A stretch of DNA of 64,000 bases, taken from contig DAITAZ010000008.1 of the NCBI GenBank assembly GCA_036824045.1, forward strand, positions 35,051 to 99,050, written 5' to 3'. The first letter of the stretch is position 1, and every line of letters begins with the position of its first letter. The position numbers and the translations under genes are program-made. This document shows positions 53,705 through 63,086 of this stretch, one piece after another. Origin of the DNA: DAITAZ01 sp036824045 (lineage in GTDB: Bacteria > Pseudomonadota > Gammaproteobacteria > Burkholderiales > Rhodocyclaceae). Below the pieces are notes generated by a model that ran no database searches, was not told where the DNA came from, and was given only the letters and a program-made list of their open reading frames with translations.

Positions 53705-55048
53705 TCAGCCTTCCTTGGCGCAGTCACGCAGCTTGATGTTCTTCTCCTTGGCGTACTTGCCGGCGGAGTCCTCGATCATCTTGCGTACCAGGGTGCGGTC
53801 GGTGTCGATCCAGTCGGTGATCGACTTCCAGCCCTTGCCGTCCCATTGCTGGAAGCGGATCTTGCCCGACCCCTCGTGATCGGCACAGGAGAGCTTGACC
53901 TCCGGCATCAGGCCTTCAGCCCCGAGCGCCTTGAGGCGTTTGGCATCCAGATTGAGGTGTTCCAGGCCCCAGCGGACCTGCTCGCCGGTGAGCGGCTTGC
54001 CTTTGCCAAACTTCTCCTGGGCAGCGCGGATCGCTTCGACGGTCACGATGCCGTGGATCACACCCCGGTTGTAGTAGATGCTGCCCACCCGGCTCTTGTC
54101 CTCCAGATTGCCCTTGCCCTTGCCATACACCACCTTCTGGATGTCCTTGATCACCGGGAAGTTGCCGCCGGCACCGGTGAAGTTGGCGGTGATGTAGTTG
54201 GTGGCGGCGGAGCCCGCGGGAATGGTGTCCTCTTCCGAACCGGACCACCAGCCGCCCACGATCTTGTCGCGGGCGAAGCCCACCTTGGCAGCCGCCTTGA
54301 TGGCGGTCGGGTTCATCACCCCCCATCCCCACAGGATGACCCAGTCAGGCTTCTCCTGACGGATCTTCAGCCACTGGGACTGCTGCTCGTTCCCCGGATG
54401 GGCCACGGGAATGGTCACCAGTTGATAGCCGAGATTCTTGGCCTGCTCTTCCATCAGGGGGATGCCTTCCTTGCCGAAGGCCGAGTCATGGTAGAGGTAG
54501 GCGATCTTCTTGCCCTTCAGCTTGTCTTCGCCGCCTTCCTTCTGGGCAATGAATTTGACCATCCCCGACGCCTGGCTCCAGTAGGTGGAGATCATCGGGA
54601 ACACCCAGGGGAACACGCGACCGTCCGCCGCATCGGTACGACCGTAGCCGATGGTGACCATGGGGATCTTGTCAGCAGTCACCTTCTCCAGCACCGAGTA
54701 GGTGATGCCGGTGGACAAGGGCTGGAACACGGAATTGCCGGTGGCGCCCTTGGTCTTCAGGCGCTCGTAGCACTCCACGCCCCGGGCGTTGTTGTACTCG
54801 GTTTCGCACTCTTCCCACACCAGCTTGACGCCATTGACGCCGCCTTCCTTGTCGTTGATGTAGGCCATGTAGTCGATGAAGCCGCCAAAGATCCCCGATC
54901 CGCCCGCCGCATAGGGGCCGACCCGGTAGCTTGGCAGACCGATGAACTGCTCTTTGGCCTGGGCCAGGGCATTTTGGGCGCCCAGCGTGGCGACGACCGC
55001 GGCACCCACCAGGGCGGCTTGCTTGATACGGGTTGCGAGTGTGCTCAC
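53705..55048 (-). CDS. livK: periplasmic substrate-binding protein of a Liv-type ABC transporter
   Basis: The 447-residue precursor has a signal peptide (MSTLATRIKQAALVGAAVVA then LGAQNALAQA, cleaved near residue 30). A Leu/Ile/Val-binding type I fold follows, with GVNGVKLVWEECETEYNNAR, HDSAFGKEGIPLMEEQAKNL and QVRWGLEHLNLDAKRLKALG. At 447 residues it is longer than amino-acid LivK (about 370), as in binding proteins near aromatic-acid genes. The start is GTG with AGGAG upstream. The ligand is not known. Confidence 0.88.
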   Translation of the reverse strand: MSTLATRIKQAALVGAAVVATLGAQNALAQAKEQFIGLPSYRVGPYAAGGSGIFGGFIDYMAYINDKEGGVNGVKLVWEECETEYNNARGVECYERLKTKGATGNSVFQPLSTGITYSVLEKVTADKIPMVTIGYGRTDAADGRVFPWVFPMISTYWSQASGMVKFIAQKEGGEDKLKGKKIAYLYHDSAFGKEGIPLMEEQAKNLGYQLVTIPVAHPGNEQQSQWLKIRQEKPDWVILWGWGVMNPTAIKAAAKVGFARDKIVGGWWSGSEEDTIPAGSAATNYITANFTGAGGNFPVIKDIQKVVYGKGKGNLEDKSRVGSIYYNRGVIHGIVTVEAIRAAQEKFGKGKPLTGEQVRWGLEHLNLDAKRLKALGAEGLMPEVKLSCADHEGSGKIRFQQWDGKGWKSITDWIDTDRTLVRKMIEDSAGKYAKEKNIKLRDCAKEG

Positions 55049-55117
55049 TTGTCTATCTCCTCATCCAATCGTTATATGGTGTTGCGACTACCGACTTATG
55101 GACCTGCGGCACGCGGG

Positions 55118-56185
55118 TTAGTGCGGGAAGGGCCACAACCGCAGTTTTTCCTTGGCGATCTGCCACAGTCGAGCCAGTCCATGGGGCTCGACAATCAGGA
55201 AGAAGATGATCAGCCCGCCAAAAATCACGAGCTGCAGGTTGGAACTGAAACTGGCGGACACCGAATCGCCAAACAGCGCCGGGATCACGTTGTCGAGGAA
55301 GATGGGCAGGAGCGAGATGAACGCCGCCCCCAGGAAGGAACCCATGATGCTCCCCACCCCGCCGATGATGATCATGAACAGGATGCGGAAGGACATGTCC
55401 AGGTTGAAGCCCTCCGGTTCCACCGTCCCCAGGTAGGTATAGGCGTAGAGCGCACCGGCGACGCCGCAGTAAAAGGCGCTCACGGCGAACGCCAGCAGCT
55501 TGGTGTGCATCAGCCGGAAGCCGATCACCTCTGCCGCCACGTCCATATCGCGGACGGCCATCCAGGCCCGGCCGGTGGAACTGCGCACCATGTTCTTGGC
55601 CGCCAGCGCCAGCACGGTCACGATCGCCAGCGTGAGCAGATACTTGCTCACAGGCGTATCGAAGGTGTAGCCCAGAATTTCCACCTGCTGCGCGGTGATC
55701 ACCCCGGACGTGCTGTAGTTGGAGAACCAGTCGAACTTGGTCAGCGCCCAGACGATGAAGAACTGCGCCGCCAGGGTGGCCACCGCCAGATAGAAGCCCT
55801 TGATGCGCAGACTGGGCAGGCCGAACACGATGCCCACTGCCGCCGCCGAAAGGCCGGCGAGCACAAAGGAAACCAGGATCGGCATGCCATCGATGCGCAG
55901 CATGAAGTTGTAGGCCGCGAACGCGCCCACCGCCATGAAGCCCGCCGAGCCAAGCGAGAGCTGGCCGGCGTAACCGGTGAGGATGTTCAGCCCCAGCGCT
56001 GCCAGCGAAAAGATCAGGGTGGGGATCAGAATGGCCTGGAGCCAGTACTGGTCCGCCACCAGGGGTACCACCAGGAAAAACACCGCCAGGATGATCCAGA
56101 ACCCGATCCGGTCCTGCCGGATCGGAAAGATCTGCTGATCCTCGGCGTAACTGGCCTTGAACTGGCCGGCTTCACGGTAAAGCAT
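55118..56185 (-). CDS. livM: branched-chain-type ABC transporter permease LivM
   Basis: The 355-residue permease has about nine transmembrane segments and the family motifs LNILTGYAGQLSLGSAGFMA, FGLPSLRIKGFYLAVATLAA and, in the coupling loop, RDMDVAAEVIGFRLMHTKLL. A conserved ending with IIIGGVGSIMGSFLGAAFIS is present. It sits 64 bp downstream of livH in the same operon; with LivH it forms the channel. Confidence 0.92.
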   Translation of the reverse strand: MLYREAGQFKASYAEDQQIFPIRQDRIGFWIILAVFFLVVPLVADQYWLQAILIPTLIFSLAALGLNILTGYAGQLSLGSAGFMAVGAFAAYNFMLRIDGMPILVSFVLAGLSAAAVGIVFGLPSLRIKGFYLAVATLAAQFFIVWALTKFDWFSNYSTSGVITAQQVEILGYTFDTPVSKYLLTLAIVTVLALAAKNMVRSSTGRAWMAVRDMDVAAEVIGFRLMHTKLLAFAVSAFYCGVAGALYAYTYLGTVEPEGFNLDMSFRILFMIIIGGVGSIMGSFLGAAFISLLPIFLDNVIPALFGDSVSASFSSNLQLVIFGGLIIFFLIVEPHGLARLWQIAKEKLRLWPFPH

Positions 56186-56249
56186 TTGCTTGTCTCTCCC
56201 TCGTACTGCGCGTGGTCGATGGGTTGTCGTCGCTGCGGAGCCGCCGCCG

Positions 56250-57176
56250 TCAGACGCGGTCGATGTGCTTTTCCCCGAACAATCCTTCGGGCCGGATCAG
56301 CAGGAAGGCCAGGGCCATGATGTAGGGGAACCAGGAATCAATCCCTCCGCCCACGAACGGCCCCACATAGACTTCCGCCAGTTTCTCGGTGGCCCCGATG
56401 ATCAGCCCGCCGATGATGGCCCCGGGCACCGAGGTAAAGCCCCCCAGGATCAGCACCGGCAGCGCCTTCAATGCGGTGAAGGTCAGCGCAAACTGCACGC
56501 CGTTGCGCGCGCCCCAGAGCAAACCCGCCACCAGCGCCACGAACCCCGCCACCGCCCAGACGATCCGCCAGATCTGCTGCAAGGGGATCCCGATGGAGAG
56601 CGCCGCCTGGTGGTCATCCGCCACGGCCCGCAGCGCCCGGCCGACGCGGGTGTACTGGAACATCAGGGCCAGGCCGGTGACCAGCAAGGCCGCCACGCCT
56701 GCGGCAAAGAGGTCGAACTTGGAGACACCGATCCCCCACTGGTCCATCAACCACTCGATGGGCTCGTCCTGGATGCCCAGTTCCAGCCCGCGCACGTTGG
56801 CGCCCCACACCATCTGGGCCAGCCCCTCGATGACGAAGGTCAGGCCGATGGTGGCCATGAACAACGTGATGTGGGGCTGATTGACCAGCGGCCGCAGCAC
56901 GATCTTCTCGGTGAGGATCCCCACCACCACCATCGCCCCGAAGGCCAGCACCAGGGCCAGCCAGAACACGGCCGAGGATTCCGCATCCAGTCCGAGCCAG
57001 CCCGGCAGCTTTTCCTGGAAGCCGACAAAGGTCAGCGCCGCGGCGAACACCATCGCCCCCTGGGCGAAGTTGAACACCCCGGACGCCTTGTAGATCAGCA
57101 CGAAACCAAGCGCCACCAGGGAATACATGATCCCCGAGAGCAGGCCGCCGATCAGCACTTCGAAAAAGAACTGCAC
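56250..57176 (-). CDS. livH: branched-chain-type ABC transporter permease LivH
   Basis: The 308-residue permease has about eight transmembrane segments. It shows LISGIMYSLVALGFVLIYKA with SGVFNFAQGAMV at the N-terminus, a coupling motif with GRALRAVADDHQAALSIGIP, and LGGFTSVPGAIIGGLIIGAT near the C-terminus. The start codon is GTG. It lies 15 bp downstream of livG. Confidence 0.92.
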   Translation of the reverse strand: MQFFFEVLIGGLLSGIMYSLVALGFVLIYKASGVFNFAQGAMVFAAALTFVGFQEKLPGWLGLDAESSAVFWLALVLAFGAMVVVGILTEKIVLRPLVNQPHITLFMATIGLTFVIEGLAQMVWGANVRGLELGIQDEPIEWLMDQWGIGVSKFDLFAAGVAALLVTGLALMFQYTRVGRALRAVADDHQAALSIGIPLQQIWRIVWAVAGFVALVAGLLWGARNGVQFALTFTALKALPVLILGGFTSVPGAIIGGLIIGATEKLAEVYVGPFVGGGIDSWFPYIMALAFLLIRPEGLFGEKHIDRV

Positions 57177-57191
57177 GATTGCCCCTCCCGC

Positions 57192-57977
57192 TTAGTGCTT
57201 GGTGCCGAGGTAGGCTGCGATCACCTCGGGGTTGCTGCGTACTTCATCCGGCGTGCCGTCACCGATCTTCTTGCCGTAATCCAGCACCACCACCCGGTCG
57301 GAAATGTCCATCACCACGCCCATGTCGTGCTCGATCAGCACGATCGTGGTGCCGAACTGCTCATTCACGTCGATGATGAAGCGGCACATGTCCTGCTTCT
57401 CCTCCACGTTCATCCCCGCCATCGGCTCGTCCAGCAGCAGCAGGCTGGGCTCCGCCGCCAGGGCCCGGCCCAGTTCCACCCGCTTTTGCAGGCCGTAGGG
57501 CAGGCGTCCCACCGGCGTCTTGCGGATGTGCTGGATCTCCAGGAACTCGATCACCTCTTCCACCTTGCGCCGGTGCTCCAGTTCCTCCCGCTGCGCCTTG
57601 CCCAGCCACAGGGCGTGCTGCAGGAAATTGCAGTTCATCTTCAGGTTGCGGCCGGTCATCAGGTTGTCCAGCACGCTCATGCCCTTGAACAGCGCAATGT
57701 TCTGGAAGGTGCGGGCGATGCCGTGGCGCGACGCCACGTGCGTGCTCATGTCCTTCAGATGCCGCCCGTAGAAGGTGATCTCGCCCTCCTGCGGGTGATA
57801 CACCCCGTTGATCACGTTGAGCATCGAGCTCTTGCCCGCGCCGTTGGGCCCGATGATGGCCCGGATCTCGTGCTCGCAGACGTTGAAGCTGATATTGGTC
57901 AGAGCCTTCACCCCGCCGAAGGAGAGCGATATCCCCTTCAGGTCCACGATCACGTCGCCGATACGTTTGTCGCTCAT
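57192..57977 (-). CDS. livG: branched-chain-type ABC transporter ATP-binding protein LivG
   Basis: The 261-residue ATPase has Walker A GPNGAGKSS (about 42-50), the signature LPYGLQKRVELGRALAAEPS, Walker B LLLLDEPMAGMN and the switch histidine in VLIEHDMGVVMDISDRVVVL. I chose the ATG at 57977 with a G-rich box upstream; an earlier in-frame start overlaps the ligase. It begins 10 bp after the ligase stop codon, so it is in the same transcript. Confidence 0.92.
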   Translation of the reverse strand: MSDKRIGDVIVDLKGISLSFGGVKALTNISFNVCEHEIRAIIGPNGAGKSSMLNVINGVYHPQEGEITFYGRHLKDMSTHVASRHGIARTFQNIALFKGMSVLDNLMTGRNLKMNCNFLQHALWLGKAQREELEHRRKVEEVIEFLEIQHIRKTPVGRLPYGLQKRVELGRALAAEPSLLLLDEPMAGMNVEEKQDMCRFIIDVNEQFGTTIVLIEHDMGVVMDISDRVVVLDYGKKIGDGTPDEVRSNPEVIAAYLGTKH

Positions 57978-57987
57978 GCGCCCCCCG

Positions 57988-59955
57988 TCATGCCGCCTGC
58001 TTGCCCGCGGCCGGGGCAAAGGTCTTGGCGTTGCGGATCTTCACGTCCGCGCCGATCTTGTTGGTGCGCCCGTCCTCGAAGCGCACCATGGTTTCGATGT
58101 ACTGGCTGGTCCGGCCGCCATAGAGCGCATCGATCAGCACCGCGTACTTCTCCGCCACGAAGCCCCGGCGCACCTTGCGGGTGCGGGTCAGTTCGTCATC
58201 GTCCGGGTCCAGCTCCTTGTGCAACACCAGGAAGCGATGGATCTGGGAATCGGCGACCATGGTGTCCTGGGCCAGTTCTGCGTTCACCTTCTCCACGCAT
58301 TCCTGGATCAGCACGTACACCTCTTCCTTGGCCGCCAGATCGGTGTAGCCGGAGTAGGCGATCCCCCGGCGCTCGGCCCAGTTGCCCACCGCCACCAGGT
58401 CGATGTTGATGAAGGCGCACACATTCTCCCGGTCGTGACCGAAGCAGACCGCCTCCTTCACATGGGGGAAGAACTTGAGCTTGTTCTCGATGTAGTTGGG
58501 GGCAAACATGGCGCCGTTGGCCAGCTTGCCCACGTCCTTGGCGCGATCGATGATCTTCAGATGCCCGTCGCCGTCGATGAAGCCCGCGTCGCCGGTCTTG
58601 AAATAGCCCTTGTCGTCGAACACCTCGGCGGTGGCCTCCGGCCGCTTGTAGTACTCCTTGAGCATGGCGGCGCTCTTCACCAGGACCTCGCCGTTGTCGG
58701 CAATCTTGATCTCCACCCCCGGCGCCGGCAGGCCCACCGTATCGAGCTTGATCTGCCCGTCGGGCTGCAGGCAGACATACGCGCAGGTTTCGGTGGCGCC
58801 GTAGAGCTGTTTGAGATTGATGCCGATGGAACGGTAGAAGCGGAAGAGATCCGGGCCGATGGCGGCGCCGGCGGTGTAGGCCACGCGGATGCGACTCATG
58901 CCCAGCACGTTGCGCAGCGGCCCATAAACGAAGAAATTCCCCAGCGCGTAGAGCAGGCGGTCGCCCACGGAAACGCCCCCCTTGCCGTCCAGAATCTCCG
59001 CCCCGCAGCGGCGCGCCACATCCATGAAATAGCCGAACAGGCGGCGCTTGATGGCACCCGCGTCTTCCATCCGCACCATCACCTGGGTCAGCAGGTTCTC
59101 GAACACCCGGGGCGGCGCGAAGTAGTAGGTCGGCCCGATCTCCCGCATGTCCGTCATCACCGTGTCGCCGGACTCGGGGCAGTTGATGGTGAAGCCCGTC
59201 ACCATCGCCTGGGCGTAGGAAAAGAGGTTATCCCCCACCCAGGCCATGGGCAGATAGGACAGCACCTCGTCCGCGGCGGACAGCTTGTCGAAGCTGGCAC
59301 CGCCCGCGGCCGCCGCGATCAACGCCCGGTGGGTCTGGCACACGCCCTTGGGTTTGCCGGTGGTGCCGGAGGTGTAGAGCATCACCGCCACATCGTCCGG
59401 GGTGACCGCCTGCACGCAGCGGTCGAAGAAACCCGGGTTGGCCTTGTCGTACTCCCGGCCGATCTCCTGCAACCGGTCGAAGCCGGTGAGCGCCTCGTCG
59501 GTGTAGGTGCGCATGCCGCGCGGATCGTCGTAATACACGTGCTCCAGGTGGGGCAACCGGGGCCGCACCTCGAGCATCTTGTCCACCTGTTCCTGGTCTT
59601 CGACGATGGCGAAGTGGATGTCCGCATCCTCAAGCACGAACACCATCTCCGCCGCCACCGCATCCTGGTAGAGCGGCACCGGCGTACCCCCCAGGATCTG
59701 CGCCGCGGCGAAGGCCCAGTACAGGCGCGGACGATTGTCGCCGACGATGGCCAGATTCATCCCGCGCTTGAAACCGTGGGCCGCCAGGCCGCAGGTCAGG
59801 GCCCGCACCTCGTCGGCCACGCGGGACCAGCTGTAGGTTTGCCAGATGCCGAGATCCTTCTCCCGCACCGCCGGTTCGCCCGGGCGCACCTGGGCATGGT
59901 GCAGCAGCAAACGGGGAAAGGTGTCCAGCGACGCCTGTTGATGGTGTTCTGCCAT
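57988..59955 (-). CDS. long-chain-type acyl-CoA synthetase (AMP-binding)
   Basis: The 655-residue enzyme has the AMP-binding P-loop YTSGTTGKPKGV (about 194-205), LKQLYGATETCAYV (A5) near 395, and GYFKTGDAGFIDGDGHLKII (A7) near 465. It lacks a signal peptide. It belongs to the large AMP-dependent synthetase class often placed first in liv-type operons of aromatic-degrading betaproteobacteria. The ATG at 59955 has AGGAGG nine bases upstream; the longer reading from 60036 is unsupported. Substrate (fatty versus aryl acid) cannot be told from sequence. Confidence 0.88.
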   Translation of the reverse strand: MAEHHQQASLDTFPRLLLHHAQVRPGEPAVREKDLGIWQTYSWSRVADEVRALTCGLAAHGFKRGMNLAIVGDNRPRLYWAFAAAQILGGTPVPLYQDAVAAEMVFVLEDADIHFAIVEDQEQVDKMLEVRPRLPHLEHVYYDDPRGMRTYTDEALTGFDRLQEIGREYDKANPGFFDRCVQAVTPDDVAVMLYTSGTTGKPKGVCQTHRALIAAAAGGASFDKLSAADEVLSYLPMAWVGDNLFSYAQAMVTGFTINCPESGDTVMTDMREIGPTYYFAPPRVFENLLTQVMVRMEDAGAIKRRLFGYFMDVARRCGAEILDGKGGVSVGDRLLYALGNFFVYGPLRNVLGMSRIRVAYTAGAAIGPDLFRFYRSIGINLKQLYGATETCAYVCLQPDGQIKLDTVGLPAPGVEIKIADNGEVLVKSAAMLKEYYKRPEATAEVFDDKGYFKTGDAGFIDGDGHLKIIDRAKDVGKLANGAMFAPNYIENKLKFFPHVKEAVCFGHDRENVCAFINIDLVAVGNWAERRGIAYSGYTDLAAKEEVYVLIQECVEKVNAELAQDTMVADSQIHRFLVLHKELDPDDDELTRTRKVRRGFVAEKYAVLIDALYGGRTSQYIETMVRFEDGRTNKIGADVKIRNAKTFAPAAGKQAA

Positions 59956-60331
59956 CTGCGGCAACCTCCTGTGTTGTCTCGTGTCCGAGCCGGTGTTTCC
60001 GGCTTCCGTGCCAGGGTCGGTGCCCCGTGCGATCATTATTGGTGCTGGCGGCCCGGCGGCGAGCCTTCGGGCGCAAACCCCATGATCATCGCCCGCCGGG
60101 CTGGAGAATCAATCAGGGATAACGCCACTATGTGCCGCCGCTGATTTACCCATCCTTGCCCCCGGGGGATGCCTCCCGCCCGGGAAAGCGGAGGGTTTCA
60201 GCCGCCTTGCAAGAATCCCAGAACACTTTTGCCCGACTATGTGCAGAATCTTTCGAATTGTTGCAGCCGACGCCGCCCGCCATGGCCGGCCGGCAACAAC
60301 CCCTCGCCCGAACCGAATCGCACCTTGACGC
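59956..60331. other. 376-bp divergent promoter region
   Basis: This gap lies between the minus-strand ligase/liv operon and the plus-strand sensor kinase, so it must hold both promoters. I found no -35/-10 pair that I trust on either strand. Small palindromes such as CATGGCCGGCCGG near 60281 are present. No gene is supported. Confidence 0.6.
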
Positions 60332-62368
60332 ATGATCCTTCCACGCCCACCGGACACCCCGGACCTGTCTGAAGCGCTGCGCCGCCTGGGCTTGCTGCAG
60401 GACGGCCTGGACCTGCTCGACCAGGGCCTCACCCTGTTCGACCGGGACCTGCGCCTCGCGGCCTGGAACGAGACCCTTACCCGGCTGCTCGAAATCCCCC
60501 TGGAGCGGCTCTACCCGGGGATGCCCTTCGAGGAAATCATCCGCTACAACGCGGATCGGGGCGAGTACGGCCCGGGCGACCCGGCGGAGCAAACCCGGGT
60601 GCGGGTCGAGGCGGCCCGCCGCTTTCAACCCCACTGCACGGAACGGGTGCGGCCCAACGGGCGCATCATCGCCATCCGCGGCGAGCCGCTGCCCAACCAG
60701 GGCTTCGTCACGCTGTACACCGACGTCACCGAGCAACGGGCCTACGAGCGGCTCATCCGCCAGCAGAACCAGGAACTGGAACGGCGGGTGCAGGAACGCA
60801 CGGCGGAGCTCACCTCCGCCAACGCCAGCCTCAAGGCCGCCAAGTCCGCCCTGGACGGCGTGGCCGAGGCCTACCGCCGCAGCGAGGAACGGCTCAGGGT
60901 GATCACCGACGCCATCCCCGCCCTGATCGCCCAGGTGGACCGGGACTACATCTACCGCTTCGCCAACCGCAGTTACGCCGCCTGGTTCGGCCACACCAAG
61001 GAAAGCATCATCGGCCAGCACCTGGAGGCGGTAGCCGGCACCGAAGTGTTCGCCCACGTGCGGCCCTACCTGGAGCAAGCCGCCACCGGCCGCACGGTCT
61101 CCTACGAGTACACGATGACCCGCAACGGCCGTCCCGCCCACGCCCGCAGCATCGTGGTGCCGGATCTGGACCAGCGCGGCCAGGTCCGGGGGTTTTTTGT
61201 CTCCTCCGCCGACATCACCGAGCAAAAAGCCAGCGAGGCCGCCCTGCGCCAGGCGCAGAAGATGGAGGCGGTGGGCCAGCTCACCGGCGGGCTCGCCCAC
61301 GACTTCAACAACCTGCTCACCATCGTGCTGGGCAACCTCAAGGCCCTGCTGGAGCAGCACCCGGGCGCGCCCTGGGGCCCCACCCACGTCACCCCGGCCG
61401 TGCACGCGGGCGAACGGGGCGCCGAACTCATCCGGCGGCTGCTCAGCTTTTCCCGCCAGCAGCCGCTGCTCCCTCGCCAGGTGGACGCCCGCGAACTGGT
61501 GCTCAACATGGCCGCGCTCATCCAGCGCTCCCTGCCCCCCGGCGTGCGTCTGCTCACCACCCTGCCCGACGGGCCGGTGCAGACCTGCATCGACCCCCAC
61601 CAGCTCGAGAACGCCCTGCTCAATCTGGCCATCAACGCCCGGGACGCCATGCCGGAGGGCGGCACCATCGTCTTCGACGTGGGCGCCGTCACCCTCAGCG
61701 CCGAAGACGCCCTGCCGCTCGCCCTCAACGCCGGGCACTACGCGCTGCTGCGGGTGGTGGATACGGGCACCGGCATCCCGGTGGAGGTACTGCAACGGGT
61801 GTTCGAGCCTTTCTTCACCACCAAGGGCTTCGGGGCGGGCAGCGGCCTCGGGCTTTCCATGGTCTATGGCTTTGTCCGCCAGTCCGGCGGCGCCGTCGCC
61901 CTCGACAGCGAACCCGGCAAAGGCACCGTGGTGCGGCTCTACCTGCCCCGGGAGGCGGCCACCCCCGCCCCCGCCGAAATCACCGTGACACCCCCCGCCG
62001 CCGCCGGCCTCGCCCTGCTGGTGGACGACAACCCGGACGTGCGCCAGGTGGTGCGGGAACTGCTCACCAGCCTCGGCCACCCGGTGCTGGAGGCCGCCAG
62101 TGGCGCCGAGGCCCTGGCCCTGTTGCAAAACCTGCCGGACGTGGCGGTCCTGCTCACCGATCTGGTGATGCCCGGGGCCATGGACGGGCGGGCGCTGGCC
62201 GAAGCCGCCCGGCAGTTGCGCCCCGACCTGCCCATCCTCCTCATGACCGGCTTTGCCGAACACCCCCAACCCGAGCCGGGCGCCCCCAGCCCCGGCCCGC
62301 TGCTGCGCAAGCCCTTCGACCGGGAAGCGCTGGCCCGGGCCCTGAGCGGCATGCCCGCCCCCGATTAG
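60332..62368 (+). CDS. hybrid PAS-domain sensor histidine kinase
   Basis: The 678-residue protein has no clear membrane segment, so it is probably cytosolic. A PAS-7-like domain (about 20-135) is followed by a coiled coil (about 140-185), a second PAS domain (about 186-298), and a dimerisation/H-box with H323 in GGLAHDFNNLLT. The ATPase domain has NALLNLAINARDA, DTGTGIP and GAGSGLGLSMVYG. A C-terminal receiver has acceptor D610 and K660. It is followed after 2 bp by an OmpR-type regulator. The signal is unknown. Confidence 0.9.
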   Translation: MILPRPPDTPDLSEALRRLGLLQDGLDLLDQGLTLFDRDLRLAAWNETLTRLLEIPLERLYPGMPFEEIIRYNADRGEYGPGDPAEQTRVRVEAARRFQPHCTERVRPNGRIIAIRGEPLPNQGFVTLYTDVTEQRAYERLIRQQNQELERRVQERTAELTSANASLKAAKSALDGVAEAYRRSEERLRVITDAIPALIAQVDRDYIYRFANRSYAAWFGHTKESIIGQHLEAVAGTEVFAHVRPYLEQAATGRTVSYEYTMTRNGRPAHARSIVVPDLDQRGQVRGFFVSSADITEQKASEAALRQAQKMEAVGQLTGGLAHDFNNLLTIVLGNLKALLEQHPGAPWGPTHVTPAVHAGERGAELIRRLLSFSRQQPLLPRQVDARELVLNMAALIQRSLPPGVRLLTTLPDGPVQTCIDPHQLENALLNLAINARDAMPEGGTIVFDVGAVTLSAEDALPLALNAGHYALLRVVDTGTGIPVEVLQRVFEPFFTTKGFGAGSGLGLSMVYGFVRQSGGAVALDSEPGKGTVVRLYLPREAATPAPAEITVTPPAAAGLALLVDDNPDVRQVVRELLTSLGHPVLEAASGAEALALLQNLPDVAVLLTDLVMPGAMDGRALAEAARQLRPDLPILLMTGFAEHPQPEPGAPSPGPLLRKPFDREALARALSGMPAPD

Positions 62369-62370
62369 CC

Positions 62371-63084
62371 ATGGAAACCGACAAAAAACGCATCTTCATC
62401 GTCGAGGACGAAGCCGACATCGCCCGCCTGCTGGCCGAGGCGCTGGAGCGCTACGGATTCGCCACCGACCACTACCGCAGCGGTGGCGCCTGCCTGCAGG
62501 CGCTGCGCAACGCCAGCCCCGCCCTGTGCCTGGTGGACCTGGGCCTCCCGGACATGGACGGCATGGAACTGGTGCGCACCCTGCAGGAAAACCACGACTG
62601 CGCGGTGATCATCCTCTCCGGCCGGGGCGAGCTTTCCGAGCGCATCCTGGGGCTGGAACTGGGCGCCGACGACTATCTGGTCAAGCCCGTGGACCCGCGG
62701 GAACTCGTGGCCCGGGTGCGCAGCGTGTTGCGCCGCTGGGCGCCGCCCAAGGCCGCCGACACCACCAGCGCCCCGCCCCGCGCCCGCTTTGCCGGCTGGC
62801 TGTTCGACAGCGGCCGCCTCAGCCTCACCGACCCGGAGGGCCGCACCGTGTCCCTTTCCGCCGCCGAGGCGGCCCTGCTCGAAGCCCTGCTGCGCAACCC
62901 CAACCGCATCCTCGGCCGGGAGCAGCTCCTGCCGGACAAGGACGCCGTCCCCTTTGACCGCAGCATCGACGTGCGCATGTCCCGCCTGCGCCGCAAGCTC
63001 GAAGAAGACCCCCAGAACCCGCGCCTGATCAAGACCGTCTATGGCGCGGGCTACCTTTTCACCGCCGCCGTGGAGTGGCACTGA
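62371..63084 (+). CDS. OmpR-family response regulator
   Basis: The 237-residue protein has a receiver domain (E12/D13, acceptor D56, S83, K105) and a C-terminal winged helix with VSLSAAEAALLEALLRNPNR and SIDVRMSRLRRKLEEDPQNP followed by RLIKTVYGAGYLF. It starts 2 bp after the hybrid kinase stop, so the two are translationally coupled and form a phosphorelay. The DNA target is not evident. Confidence 0.93.
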   Translation: METDKKRIFIVEDEADIARLLAEALERYGFATDHYRSGGACLQALRNASPALCLVDLGLPDMDGMELVRTLQENHDCAVIILSGRGELSERILGLELGADDYLVKPVDPRELVARVRSVLRRWAPPKAADTTSAPPRARFAGWLFDSGRLSLTDPEGRTVSLSAAEAALLEALLRNPNRILGREQLLPDKDAVPFDRSIDVRMSRLRRKLEEDPQNPRLIKTVYGAGYLFTAAVEWH

Positions 63085-63086
63085 AC

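Noticed and set aside
53846..60144. Very long plus-strand open frames opposite the liv operon and the acyl-CoA synthetase (about 740-825 codons each)
   Set aside because: They mirror GC-rich codon usage of the real minus-strand genes and are rich in Gln, His and Arg without motifs.
60146..62269. A 707-codon minus-strand open frame opposite the hybrid kinase
   Set aside because: Low-complexity Gly/Val/His shadow of a well-supported kinase gene.
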